Positions 52,013 to 62,398 of a stretch of 64,000 nt of DNA are shown here, in pieces. The position numbers and the translations under genes are program-made. Under the pieces are notes generated by a model. The model did not search any database. It was not told the origin of the DNA and was given only the letters and a program-made list of their open reading frames with translations. Every line of letters begins with the position of its first letter. The first letter of the stretch is position 1. Source of the DNA: a virus; the IMG/VR virus record IMGVR_UViG_3300013137_000015, positions 1 to 64,000 of that record. One strand, given 5' to 3'.

Positions 52013-54559
52013 TTATCTATAATTACTTGCTATACTACCACCATAGAAATTTCCTTTAATCCACATTCCTGAATAATAATTACCATTATAGAAATCTCCA
52101 TTATACCAAGTTCCTTTATACCAAGTACCATTCAACCAAGTTGGTACATCAACTTCATCCGAATAGAATGTTTTTACTTGTATATCATAAACTCTTAATT
52201 GTTGACATACGGTCATATCTAAATCAAATGTTAAATTAACTCTCAATCTTTCACTTGATGTAGTTACTAATCGAGGATTATATGTGTCTAAATCAAAAGG
52301 AGGTGTTGCACCACTATAATATAATTCTAAACCTCTATTCTGATCATCAACTAACCCCCACATATCATCTAAATTACCAAAATACCAATTTTCAAGACTT
52401 GAATAATTTAAAGAAACATTTTTTGTTTTACCAATTGGTATATCTGGATATCCAAGTGCAGTATAACCTGTATAATAAGCAGGATTATAATAACACGCAT
52501 CATCTGTTCCCCAAGTTTTAACATCACCACTATCGATATGATTCAATACTAAATCTTTTAGTGGTAACATTGATGTAATATTTTTATAACCACTTCTATA
52601 ACTACTATTTGGTGTTACTTGTGTTTTAAATTTTACCATGTAACCATTTACTAATGTTACATTTAAGTCTGTTATAAAATCATAATTAAAATCAAAATCT
52701 TGGAATGATAACATAGAACTAGTTGTACCTGTTCTTGATGACATCACATTTGTATAATTGACTATTTTTCCAGAATCACTCGATGCGTTTGTTTTATATT
52801 TCTTTGAAACAGTTACATAATATTGACCACCAGTAGTACCAGTTGCCATAACTGTTGTTATACCATTATAACTTTCGTTTGTATAACCTTTATTTTGTTC
52901 AATATAAACAAAATCACCTTTCCTAAATTTTGTTAAATTTGGTCCTATGAATTGTACAACATTATATGTTATTGGTATTGGTATTGATCCAAAACTACTT
53001 CTTGAAAATATTGGTTGACCTTGTTCAACATAAGTAGTAGAATTTATAGCACTATAACCCCAATATGTCATTCCTGTGCCTGTTCCGTTATCTAATTTTA
53101 TTTTCCTACGAATTCGTAAAGTCTGATTATTTCCCATAAAAAATGGAAAAGTAATATTATATATTCCAAATGTCCATGAACCACCACCTAGATTTGTAAC
53201 AGATGATACATAGTATTCAACATTATTCATAACAAATTTTATATCACACCATTCGTTTATTTCTGTAAAATCATATAAATTTGTGACACTTGTACTTGTC
53301 AATATGTCAAATTTATCAACATTAAATGTTAAACTTCTTGATTGTGTAAAAGTAATAGAACTTACTCCATGTGATGATAATTTTATAGCCACATCTTCTA
53401 TATAATGTGTTAATTCATAATATGTATTTGAAGTATTCGATGCTGTAACATCATTTGCAGACATTGTTATGTCTGGCATAACTGTATCACCACTCCATTT
53501 ATATAAATTAGTTCTTAAATCGGCTTGTGATGTGTAAATTGGTTCTGTCCATTCTGTTGCATTTATAAAGCCAAATATACCATTCTTCCAAATACCATTT
53601 TTCCAAGTACCAGTTCTGAAATGACCACCATACCATATACCATTATCCCAAGTACCACTGTGCCATATACTTAAATAATTTTTAGCAGATTCTACTGGTT
53701 GTCCAGTGCTTCCAGTAACATAACCAGAAAACCATTCACCATTTTTCCAAGTACCATCATACCAATTACAAATTGGAGAATAATCGTCTGTGTCTAAAAG
53801 TGTATTACCAAATCTACTAACTTCAGTACTTTTTAATTTACTGAATGTTCCATTCATCCAATCACCATTTATAAATTCGCCATTATACCAATAACCATTA
53901 TACCAAGTATCACCATCAAATGTTCCATTAAACCACATACCATTCAACCACATAGAATTTGTCATATCACCATTTACATGACGACCACTGTTCCATATTG
54001 CATTATAAAACTCACCATTTTGAAATATGCCATCAACCCATGTTGATACTGATTTTTCTTCATATTGTAATGAACCCCCTATTAAATCACTTTCTTTTCT
54101 GAAATTGATATAACTATATCCTTCGTATGTTTCATTATAATAATCAAAGTCTGCCCAATCTTGTGTAGTACCACTTTCACCAAAAGTACCGCTATAGAAT
54201 TTTCCATTCATCCACAAACCATTGTGAAAAGTAGAATAGTTATCACCAGTTTGTCTTATAAAAAATACTTCATTTAATACATCAAATTTATCCAACTGAT
54301 AAGAGAAGAACAAACCATTTTTCCAAACACCAGTATAAAAGTTTCCAGAGTACCAAGTACCATCTTCCCACTCACCACAATACCAATCACCAAAATACCA
54401 AACAATACCTCTATCATTTTCACCTATGATAGCGTCTTTTACTTTTGCGTTTAATAACCAGTTATAACTTATTTTAACTTTTTCTAAAGACATTCCATTT
54501 ACAAAAATCACATTTGATTTTTCAAAATCAGTGCCTTCTATATCTACTCTTACAGCCAT
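52013..54559 (-). CDS. Virion protein with W-x-x-G-x-W/F repeats (MORN-like)
   Basis: 848 residues. Residues about 50-330 and the last 40 consist of short repeats such as GTWYSGNFYTGVWKNG and GTWYNGYWYNGEFINGDWMNG, with Trp/Tyr/Phe and Asn-Gly every 5-6 residues, predicting an elongated beta-strand array. The middle (about 330-790) is a Ser/Thr-rich beta region. Similar MORN-like proteins occur in large phage baseplates and fibres. It shares one base with the next gene at 54559, so they are probably co-translated. Likely an adhesion or baseplate part; exact role unknown. Confidence 0.75.
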   Translation of the reverse strand: MAVRVDIEGTDFEKSNVIFVNGMSLEKVKISYNWLLNAKVKDAIIGENDRGIVWYFGDWYCGEWEDGTWYSGNFYTGVWKNGLFFSYQLDKFDVLNEVFFIRQTGDNYSTFHNGLWMNGKFYSGTFGESGTTQDWADFDYYNETYEGYSYINFRKESDLIGGSLQYEEKSVSTWVDGIFQNGEFYNAIWNSGRHVNGDMTNSMWLNGMWFNGTFDGDTWYNGYWYNGEFINGDWMNGTFSKLKSTEVSRFGNTLLDTDDYSPICNWYDGTWKNGEWFSGYVTGSTGQPVESAKNYLSIWHSGTWDNGIWYGGHFRTGTWKNGIWKNGIFGFINATEWTEPIYTSQADLRTNLYKWSGDTVMPDITMSANDVTASNTSNTYYELTHYIEDVAIKLSSHGVSSITFTQSRSLTFNVDKFDILTSTSVTNLYDFTEINEWCDIKFVMNNVEYYVSSVTNLGGGSWTFGIYNITFPFFMGNNQTLRIRRKIKLDNGTGTGMTYWGYSAINSTTYVEQGQPIFSRSSFGSIPIPITYNVVQFIGPNLTKFRKGDFVYIEQNKGYTNESYNGITTVMATGTTGGQYYVTVSKKYKTNASSDSGKIVNYTNVMSSRTGTTSSMLSFQDFDFNYDFITDLNVTLVNGYMVKFKTQVTPNSSYRSGYKNITSMLPLKDLVLNHIDSGDVKTWGTDDACYYNPAYYTGYTALGYPDIPIGKTKNVSLNYSSLENWYFGNLDDMWGLVDDQNRGLELYYSGATPPFDLDTYNPRLVTTSSERLRVNLTFDLDMTVCQQLRVYDIQVKTFYSDEVDVPTWLNGTWYKGTWYNGDFYNGNYYSGMWIKGNFYGGSIASNYR

Positions 54560-57500
54560 TAGAACGAATTTATTTTTATTTTTTCTAAGAAAATCTTATA
54601 CTGAGTTGGGTCTATTACGTCATAATAAAAATCACCAGGATAAACTTTTCCACCGAAATATGCACCACCATTATAGTGTCCTCCTATATATACACTATCA
54701 TCGACCACACTCAAAGAATTTATGTATAAATTGCTTGTAGATGTTTTGTTATATAAACCTACAAGAGCACCTGTAGTTGGACTCAATTTCATTACATATG
54801 AACCTGTTGTTTGACAATATAATATATTGTTATCTAAAATTGTTGATGAATTGTAATAACCACTAACAAGCAAGAAATTACCAAACATACCATCGTAAAT
54901 TGTAATATCTGTTGCATAATCATTATTATTTCCACCAAAACTTTTGCCCCAGACAACATTTCCATCGGTATCAAATTTCAAAACAAATATATTCCAATTT
55001 GTATTCCAAATTTGTATTGAATAATCTAAACAAGCTTGTGCAGCAGAGGTTGTATGTCCAGATTGTGCAACAATAGCAGCAGTATTTGTTTTGCCAGCAC
55101 CAATAGCATCACTCGTTCCAACAGTATCAGTTATATTACTCCAAGCATAATTACCAACCAAGTTTGATGGACCAGCTTCATAATATGTCCAAGTGCCATC
55201 ACCATTATCAATTTTATGGAAAATCCAACCACTTGCTGGACCATTACTACCAATAGAATAATTAGCAGTTGAAATAAAATCTCTAACTGGTCTAACTGTA
55301 CCATCGTTTATGGTTTTTGGATGCCCAAATAAATAAGGAGTTGTCATTTGTCTAAACCAAGCAAATTGTGGAATAATCCATTCTGAACTAGATAAATAAG
55401 TACCTAAAACAAAATTACCATATCCAGACAATGATAAATTATTATACATCAATGTCATTTCATCTCTTGATGGTAAATACCAATCATCATATGTTATACT
55501 ATTATTAGAACCATATTCTGTTCCATCTATACTTAACCTGCCTTGTGCTTTTATTAACATATATATAGCATCGTTATTGTACAACATTTTATGAACAAAA
55601 TGATTATCATCATTTGAGCTTTGATAATCTAATGTATAAATAGGTTTGCACCAATATAAAAATCCATCAGCTGCATTCAATTTCATTAATGTAATATAAT
55701 TATAACCAGAAGTATTTAATATACAATCTCCTTTTACACCGCCTTCATCAATATATTCTAATCCTGCAGATGAATTAACTCTATTAGATGCATAAATATA
55801 ATTATTAGTATCATCACCAATTAGTTTTGCGGATGTATCATATATTGTATATGTGTTTATTGTATTTCTATTAGCGGTTGGTGGAACTGTTGTGAAAGAA
55901 GATGCCCAGAATTTTTTATACCATAAAATTGTTTTGAAATCTTCACTATATTTAACAATTGCATTTGTACTATAACTACTAGCAGTTATAGAATCTGACA
56001 ATATTTCTACTGGCAAATCATTATTAAATTGTTGATAATATCTACCACTCCAAGCTGATAAAAAAGTATAATGATAACCAGCTACATTTACATAATCCTG
56101 AATACTATTAGTTCCATATAAATCGATAGATTTATATGTTATAGCGGTGACTATTTCCCTTGCATAATTAAACATTAATAAATGACTTTGATACTGCGAG
56201 GTTAAAGCGGATTGTGAATTGATTTGTGTTACACCTTCGGTTGTTGAAGAAGGAGAATCAAATAATAAATATGATGCCGATATATCACGACCTGTATAAT
56301 ACAAATGATATGTATTCAAATCGTCATCAGTTTTTATATCATAACAATAACTGTATGCTGTATTGGCACCAATAAAGTGTGTATAAATAAATCCTTTTTC
56401 TGTTAGATTTTGACCATCAAACACAAGAGCCGCACTATTTCTATACCAATCTAACGTATTATAATCATCAGTTTGAAGTGCAAATTCGTATTTACCTTGA
56501 TATTTAACATTTAAATATATTTCGCCATCAAGAAGTGTAGCAGATTGTACATAAGATTCTGCATCAAATCCATACGCATCATATGAAATACCTGTATAAA
56601 ATATATTTCTAACTGTGGTTAGATCAAGATTTTTCAATTCTAAAGGATATGACAATTTTGTTATACCATCTATACCAACATCTATTAATTCAATAGGTTG
56701 ATATGTCAAATTAACATCATATAAATGTCTATAATTTGTGTCTATATTAATATCAAATATGTCTAAATTAAATAAATCGTCTTTTTGATATAAAAGACCA
56801 GTTGATAAGTTTCTAACAAACTCGTTTTCTTTAAGTATTAAAGCATATTGGGAACAAATTCTACTTCTTACATTATCAGGATACTTGTAGTAATGAGAAT
56901 GAGGGTAATTCAAATAAATATCATATAAAATATCAGATATATCTTGAACTTTGCTAACATTAATAAAATCAAATGTGTTAGCTGTTATTCCAATATCCAT
57001 TCGTGGCTTTTCAATCAACATATATTCATCTGTTATTTCATAAATCATTGTTCTTGAACTATTTGTTGTGAAGTAATATGGTGATGATGGTTCTGTTCCT
57101 GATTTAGCAAGAATTCCAAAATCTATAAATGTATATTGTTTAAAATCTAATAGTTTAGCTGTATCTTTTGGAATAATTTTGAATAAACTCGATTGTATAG
57201 GGAAATATGTATCTGTTGATGTATGTCCTTGGAACGCCCAATTCACTATCATTTCTTCAATTGTATAGTCGCTGCATAACATATATGCTTCATTGTATAT
57301 ATTAACTGGAATTTCTCCCATATTATCTAAGAAAGTTTTCAATTTATAATGTTGATATGGACTTTCAGTAGTAAATGTGTATGCACTTGTTGTACTAGTC
57401 AAACTTATTAGTGTAAAATCAAAATATCTAAAATAATCAGTGTCTTGAATTGTGTTAACTCTAATTCTATCATCAAGAGATGAAAAATCTATTATTTCAC

Positions 57501-59604
57501 CATATGGTGAAGCATTTAAATAATTTTGAAATTGATTATTTATTTCGGCATATGTATTTCCAGAATTACAATGATGTAAATTTCTAATACCAAATCTATA
57601 TGAACTTGAAATCAAATTATTATAAAACCATCCAGGAATTTCACCATCAATTGTTACATAATTAGAATCTATTGCCTTAATCTTTCCAAACCAATTTAAT
57701 AATGAACCACCAGGTAATATTTCTGTTGTTGTGAAAACATTTGTATCATTTCTAAAAGATACAACAACATGGTCACCAACAAGACTATTTGAATAAAATG
57801 TTGAATCGACTACAAATGTTGTATTTCCAGTCCAATCAAACATAGTACTTGCTGTTGTATTTCCAGTTAATGTATAAAACAAATCCCCAGTATTTGATAT
57901 AATATATTGATTATCTAAATAATTAATAATAATTTGATCTGTTGTGCTTGAAAGTGGGTACATATCAAAATAACCCCAATTATCAATTTCTATCAATGTT
58001 CTTGCAACAGCATAATCAGTGAATAACATTTTACAAGGATTACTTAAAGTATTTCCAGAAGAATCTAATAAAATGGTTTTATTAGATGTAATGACATAAT
58101 CTATATGATGTTTTACAATCCAAGAATGTCCTGTTAAAAACGATTTCTCTTCATTTACAATTGGAAACTGAATTCCTTCATTTTTTAGAAAATATTGTTT
58201 TTCTTTATTAGAACCTAATTTAACAAAAAACTTAGCTCTCCAAGCATCATCTCTTGTTGTTAATAATTCTGCATTTTCTAAAAGATAATTATTAGTAACT
58301 CTATAAATATCATTTTCTTCTGAACTATCTTGTGATGTTAATAATATTAAATGACCAGGTTTTACATTTGTATTATCAATAGTAAAATGACTTGTGGTTA
58401 TATCTACATTCTCACTTGAAGCAATATCAACTTGATACATATTTGACATATATTCGTCTATAATATTATATTCATTATACATATTATTAATTGAATATCC
58501 ATCACCTGTCATCAAAGATATATTGTAAATATCATCAGTATCTTTAACATAAGAATAACAAATTCCATTAAAACATTGTTGAAATCTAAAATATGTGTCA
58601 TATGTTTTTAATGTATTACCACTGGTAAATATATCTTCTCTGTACATTAAATTATAAACTTGATCATCATTTATATAAAATGCTCTTGCTTGAATATCAT
58701 ATATTTTTGATACATGATAACACATATAATATGTATCATAACCATTTAAATATCTTGCTAAATACCAATTTCTCTTAGCCTTAACATTATAGAAAGATGG
58801 TATTGTTTCATAACCTCTGAATACATGTTGGGTTGCACCAATCAAAATGCTGAATGTTGAACTCGTTAATATATCTCTTGTTATAGTGTAATCACTCGAC
58901 CACATATCATCTTTTCCACCATATACTACAGTTTCCTTATCTGTTGACCATATATTCGTTGGTGGGAAAACATAATACCCATCATCACTGATATAATATT
59001 GATCATTCTGTGATATTGTAGTTGATATAATTTCTGGTGAATATAATGTAGCGTAATTATTAAAAGTTTGTGCTGTTGTACAACCAGAATTTATATCCAA
59101 AGTAACTAAACTATCATATGTATAATGTGTTATATTATTATCATAATACCATTTATCGTAACCAAATATAATATTTGTTATTGTATTATCATATAAACTA
59201 TATGCAGATTTTGATACCTTAACTTCTAAGCCACATATTGTTGAACCAGTTGGAATATTAAAATTATAATCATATGTTACTAATGTTGGAGTACCAACTT
59301 TTCTAATAGAATGATTGGCGTTTGGTGATAATATAGAAGTATATGAATCATCAAAGGTTTTAACATTGTCTATATTATTCCATATAGATTTCAATTCTCC
59401 ATCATAAATATCATCATAAGAACTATCTACAATATCTGTTTTGTTTGTTGATGTTTTTGGTTCATAATGTGTTGATGAACTAATAGATGTCCCGTAGTAA
59501 CATTGTTTTACTGAATTTGGACTAACCCAATCTGTATGTCTTATTACATTAGATGTACCAGTTAATGTATCGTATTCAATTTTTTGTTGCCAAAACCAAG
59601 TCAT
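54559..59604 (-). CDS. Giant tail adhesin-like protein with DUF1566-type and beta-propeller-type segments
   Basis: 1681 residues, starting MTWFWQQKIEYDTLTGTSNV. Long beta-rich Thr/Ser/Tyr/Asp regions cover most of it. Near residues 1370-1430 is WYLPSRDEMTLMYNNLSLSG, then YLSSSEW, FAWFRQM and VRPVRDF, the signature of DUF1566/Lcl-C-like domains. After it, repeats FVLKFDTDGNVVWGKSFGG and DDSVYIGGHYNG resemble SBBP beta-propeller blades. Both types are common in surface and adhesion proteins of Bacteroidota and their phages. The late motif at 59629 lies 24 bases upstream. Probably host recognition; inference. Confidence 0.75.
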   Translation of the reverse strand: MTWFWQQKIEYDTLTGTSNVIRHTDWVSPNSVKQCYYGTSISSSTHYEPKTSTNKTDIVDSSYDDIYDGELKSIWNNIDNVKTFDDSYTSILSPNANHSIRKVGTPTLVTYDYNFNIPTGSTICGLEVKVSKSAYSLYDNTITNIIFGYDKWYYDNNITHYTYDSLVTLDINSGCTTAQTFNNYATLYSPEIISTTISQNDQYYISDDGYYVFPPTNIWSTDKETVVYGGKDDMWSSDYTITRDILTSSTFSILIGATQHVFRGYETIPSFYNVKAKRNWYLARYLNGYDTYYMCYHVSKIYDIQARAFYINDDQVYNLMYREDIFTSGNTLKTYDTYFRFQQCFNGICYSYVKDTDDIYNISLMTGDGYSINNMYNEYNIIDEYMSNMYQVDIASSENVDITTSHFTIDNTNVKPGHLILLTSQDSSEENDIYRVTNNYLLENAELLTTRDDAWRAKFFVKLGSNKEKQYFLKNEGIQFPIVNEEKSFLTGHSWIVKHHIDYVITSNKTILLDSSGNTLSNPCKMLFTDYAVARTLIEIDNWGYFDMYPLSSTTDQIIINYLDNQYIISNTGDLFYTLTGNTTASTMFDWTGNTTFVVDSTFYSNSLVGDHVVVSFRNDTNVFTTTEILPGGSLLNWFGKIKAIDSNYVTIDGEIPGWFYNNLISSSYRFGIRNLHHCNSGNTYAEINNQFQNYLNASPYGEIIDFSSLDDRIRVNTIQDTDYFRYFDFTLISLTSTTSAYTFTTESPYQHYKLKTFLDNMGEIPVNIYNEAYMLCSDYTIEEMIVNWAFQGHTSTDTYFPIQSSLFKIIPKDTAKLLDFKQYTFIDFGILAKSGTEPSSPYYFTTNSSRTMIYEITDEYMLIEKPRMDIGITANTFDFINVSKVQDISDILYDIYLNYPHSHYYKYPDNVRSRICSQYALILKENEFVRNLSTGLLYQKDDLFNLDIFDINIDTNYRHLYDVNLTYQPIELIDVGIDGITKLSYPLELKNLDLTTVRNIFYTGISYDAYGFDAESYVQSATLLDGEIYLNVKYQGKYEFALQTDDYNTLDWYRNSAALVFDGQNLTEKGFIYTHFIGANTAYSYCYDIKTDDDLNTYHLYYTGRDISASYLLFDSPSSTTEGVTQINSQSALTSQYQSHLLMFNYAREIVTAITYKSIDLYGTNSIQDYVNVAGYHYTFLSAWSGRYYQQFNNDLPVEILSDSITASSYSTNAIVKYSEDFKTILWYKKFWASSFTTVPPTANRNTINTYTIYDTSAKLIGDDTNNYIYASNRVNSSAGLEYIDEGGVKGDCILNTSGYNYITLMKLNAADGFLYWCKPIYTLDYQSSNDDNHFVHKMLYNNDAIYMLIKAQGRLSIDGTEYGSNNSITYDDWYLPSRDEMTLMYNNLSLSGYGNFVLGTYLSSSEWIIPQFAWFRQMTTPYLFGHPKTINDGTVRPVRDFISTANYSIGSNGPASGWIFHKIDNGDGTWTYYEAGPSNLVGNYAWSNITDTVGTSDAIGAGKTNTAAIVAQSGHTTSAAQACLDYSIQIWNTNWNIFVLKFDTDGNVVWGKSFGGNNNDYATDITIYDGMFGNFLLVSGYYNSSTILDNNILYCQTTGSYVMKLSPTTGALVGLYNKTSTSNLYINSLSVVDDSVYIGGHYNGGAYFGGKVYPGDFYYDVIDPTQYKIFLEKIKINSF

Positions 59605-59628
59605 TATAGTTTATTATTTTCTTTGGTT

Positions 59629-59639
59629 TATATATTAAA
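59629..59639 (-). promoter_or_regulatory. Putative late promoter TTTAATATATA
   Basis: Exact motif 24 bases upstream of the giant adhesin start; divergent from the copy at 59690. Confidence 0.65.
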
Positions 59640-59689
59640 ATGTTAATGTTAAAAGAAAGCAACTTTAATTTGAAAAAAGGGTTTTATTC

Positions 59690-59700
59690 TTTAATATATA
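59690..59700 (+). promoter_or_regulatory. Putative late promoter TTTAATATATA
   Basis: Exact motif 27 bases upstream of the tagged gene at 59728; forms a divergent pair with 59629. Confidence 0.65.
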
Positions 59701-59727
59701 CCTATATAAAAAATAATAAATTAGAGA

Positions 59728-61104
59728 ATGAAAAATTTATTTGATTACAAAGATTTCATAAATGAAACAAAGAAAGCTGCAACTTCGTTGACAGTATTTA
59801 AAAAAGATGTTGATAACATCATAAGTGATATGTTTCTCCAAGCAAAGAAACAAAAATATGAATATGATTCTGATGGTTTTCCAATTTCAGTAGAATTTGA
59901 AGTTGTTTACAATGACTGGTTTTGCAAATATGATGATGACCTTAAAAGTGATTTTACAGAAGGCGTTTTAAAGAAAAGAGAATATGAACCAGTTCTTAGT
60001 TATTCATCAAAGAATCAAGATGGAAATGGTAAAGATGAAAATACTTATACTCTTAAATTCAAAATTAAGAAAATAAAAGTTGATAAAGAAGCTTTAGAAA
60101 AAGGTGAAGAAAAGAAAAGAAGTGAACAATTAGAAAGAGATTCTGATGATCAACTTTTGAAGAAATTAAAATCAAAGAAAACATCTGACCTTAATAAAGA
60201 AAAAATTATGGACATCTTAAAAGATAGAGGTGTTGATTTTAAAGATCCATTTGATGAAGAAGATAAAGAAGAAATGTCAGATGAAGAAATGGAAAAAGCA
60301 GCAGAAAGATCTGCAAAAGCTAAAGAGAAAAAATCAAAAAAGAATGAGGCTTATTCATTAAACGAAAGTCATATGAATAATATTTATTTGATTGCTCGAG
60401 AGGCATTAACTTTTGAAGATTTTAAATTAGAAATGACAAAACAATATCCAGATATATTTCGTGGATCTATTGAACAACAAGAAGAAATGGATAATTATTT
60501 AGGCGAACTTTATGATAATGCTAAAAAAGACATCGCAGTACAAGAAAAGAAAGAAGAAAAAGAAGAAAAATGTGGTTGTGGTAAAAACAAAAAAGGCGAA
60601 TGTGAATGTGAAAAAAGTAAAGAAAAATGTGGATGCGAAGAAGGTAAATGTAAATGTAATGAAGGTCTTATTGGCAAAATAGCAAAAGTTTTAAGCAAAG
60701 CAGAATATAATAAAACTTTAAAACATTGTATATTTGCTTGTGATGGCGAATGCACAAAAGAAAAAGTTAAAGATGCTATGAAAGGTATGATTTTTTCAAA
60801 AATTACTAAAAAATCATTAGATGAAGATTCAATACTTATGAATTCTTTAGTTGATGAAATTTATAAAGATTGTAAAAAAGAATTAGATAAAAAAGAATCA
60901 TTTGGTTCAAAAGAATGGCAAGAAAAATATGGCGTTTCTCTTAAAGAAGAAAAAGAAGAATCTTGTTTAAAATGTCTTGTTAATGAAGCTCTTAAAATCA
61001 AAAAAATTGATGAAATGGAATCATTAAACGATGCTTTCAATAAAGTTTATGAAGAAAATAAGATTATTGAAAATTTAGATACAATTAAAAAGTTTAAAGA
61101 ATAA
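59728..61104 (+). CDS. Tagged, highly charged protein with Cys-rich cluster
   Basis: 458 residues, starting MKNLFDYKDFINETKK. A beta-type domain (about 40-115) is followed by a Lys/Glu-rich segment (115-210) and internal SLNES and TFEDF sites. Next comes a cluster of Cys at about 281-311 (CGCGKNKKGECECEKSKEKC, then GCEEGKCKCNEG) with about ten Cys in 30 residues, metallothionein-like. The C-terminal region adds more Cys (CIFACDGEC, CLKCL) and helices. Several L/I-x-E sites suggest processing. It may be a prohead core or packaged metal-binding protein. Confidence 0.72.
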   Translation: MKNLFDYKDFINETKKAATSLTVFKKDVDNIISDMFLQAKKQKYEYDSDGFPISVEFEVVYNDWFCKYDDDLKSDFTEGVLKKREYEPVLSYSSKNQDGNGKDENTYTLKFKIKKIKVDKEALEKGEEKKRSEQLERDSDDQLLKKLKSKKTSDLNKEKIMDILKDRGVDFKDPFDEEDKEEMSDEEMEKAAERSAKAKEKKSKKNEAYSLNESHMNNIYLIAREALTFEDFKLEMTKQYPDIFRGSIEQQEEMDNYLGELYDNAKKDIAVQEKKEEKEEKCGCGKNKKGECECEKSKEKCGCEEGKCKCNEGLIGKIAKVLSKAEYNKTLKHCIFACDGECTKEKVKDAMKGMIFSKITKKSLDEDSILMNSLVDEIYKDCKKELDKKESFGSKEWQEKYGVSLKEEKEESCLKCLVNEALKIKKIDEMESLNDAFNKVYEENKIIENLDTIKKFKE

Positions 61105-61142
61105 ATTATGAAATTCTATAAAAACACACAAGATTATAAAAT

Positions 61143-61172
61143 AAAAAAGACCTCAAATGAGGTCTTTTTTTA
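61143..61172. terminator. Bidirectional hairpin terminator
   Basis: Stem AAAAAAGACCTCA / TGAGGTCTTTTTT between convergent genes. Confidence 0.88.
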
Positions 61173-61490
61173 TTCAATACTATCCATAAAATTTTTATAC
61201 GAATTCATTCGGAATTTCTCATTTTCAATATCAAAGAATATTGTTTGTGCATTAACTTCTTTCATATCCACAAAATAAGCTACAGATTTTCCATCTTTCT
61301 TAATAGTTTCAACATCACCTGGAGATTCCATAACAAATGATAATTTTTGCATTATTCCTTCCGCATCAGAAGGTTTTGAATATGTACTTATAATATCAAT
61401 CAATTCTTCTGAGTATTCGTTATAATATTTTACAATTAACTCATTTAATTTGTTATTATTGTAGGCTTCGTATTGTCTTATATATTTCAT
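61170..61490 (-). CDS. Small tagged protein
   Basis: 106 residues, starting MKYIRQYEAYNNNKLNEL, a tag with a displaced L-N-E site. The remainder is a compact alpha/beta unit with GKSAVYFVDM-like strand (SVAYFVDMKEV). It overlaps the upstream gene by 4 bases and is the last gene of the tandem array operon. Confidence 0.65.
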   Translation of the reverse strand: MKYIRQYEAYNNNKLNELIVKYYNEYSEELIDIISTYSKPSDAEGIMQKLSFVMESPGDVETIKKDGKSVAYFVDMKEVNAQTIFFDIENEKFRMNSYKNFMDSIE

Positions 61491-62398
61491 AATCTGTTAT
61501 TCTTTTGTCTTATTTTTTTACCTGTTTTCTTTTCTAATTTTTGAATGAATTTGAATGATAATCTATCATTTATAAACAAACATGGGCTATCTGTCCAACA
61601 TTCGTTATAACTATTAATTGATATTTTATCTATATGTTGCTTCCAATTTCCTTGAACTGATTCATTATATATTTCTTGCCAACTTAACAATCTAAAATTG
61701 TTCAATGTTGGTGACATCATCATTCTTATTTTTTTGAAAAGTTTACCATTTTCTAAAATTTTAGATAATAATTCATATTGTCTATTATTATTTGGTATTT
61801 CTATATAATCATCTAATGATTTTATTTCATTTTTAAATATTTTAAAATTCTTATCATTTAGTTCTTCTTTAGTTTGGTCTTTGTATATATTTGCAAGAAT
61901 ATTAAAAAAATTATCAATATCATATGAAAATCCTAAATATTCACTTGTTCCCTTTTTGAAAGCTTGAAAAATATCAGATGCTGGTGCTATTCCCCACATC
62001 GAACCGTCAATAGGTATAACAATATATTCTTCATCACCAATTTGTTTTTTACCAAGTGAACAAATAAAAGATTTTGTTCTTTTTGGAAATAATTTCCATT
62101 CTGGAAGATTATCTAACATTAATGTATAATGATTTGAATTGTCTCTTGACCATCTTTTAACAGGTTTACTATAATAAATATCTAATAATTTATTGTTATC
62201 ATCACCATCATTTGATGTCATTGTTATACCTCTCACCATTCTAAAAGGATGATTAATAAAATCTTGACAATTCTTTATTGCGAAATTAACAGCTTTATCA
62301 ATTTTCATTTCTTCAGCCGCTTTTAGAAAACGATTAACTGTTTTCTTTTCTCTCTTTCTCCAAATGCTTGTGTCTTCAAATTGTTGTAAATATTTCAT
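61487..62398 (-). CDS. Tagged paralogue family member 1, possibly ADP-ribosyltransferase-like
   Basis: 303 residues, starting MKYLQQFEDTSIWRK. Core features shared with the next two genes are FRMVRGITM, YYSKPVKRWSRD, YTLMLDN, FPKRTKSFICSL, YIVIPIDGSMWGIAP and a C-terminal ECWTDSPCLFI. The 'RG ... R-x-S/x-R-D ... K-R-x-x-S-F-I ... V-I-P' pattern recalls a phage protein family with ADP-ribosyltransferase-like layout, but this is a weak comparison. It overlaps its neighbours by 1 and 4 bases. Confidence 0.7.
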   Translation of the reverse strand: MKYLQQFEDTSIWRKREKKTVNRFLKAAEEMKIDKAVNFAIKNCQDFINHPFRMVRGITMTSNDGDDNNKLLDIYYSKPVKRWSRDNSNHYTLMLDNLPEWKLFPKRTKSFICSLGKKQIGDEEYIVIPIDGSMWGIAPASDIFQAFKKGTSEYLGFSYDIDNFFNILANIYKDQTKEELNDKNFKIFKNEIKSLDDYIEIPNNNRQYELLSKILENGKLFKKIRMMMSPTLNNFRLLSWQEIYNESVQGNWKQHIDKISINSYNECWTDSPCLFINDRLSFKFIQKLEKKTGKKIRQKNNRL

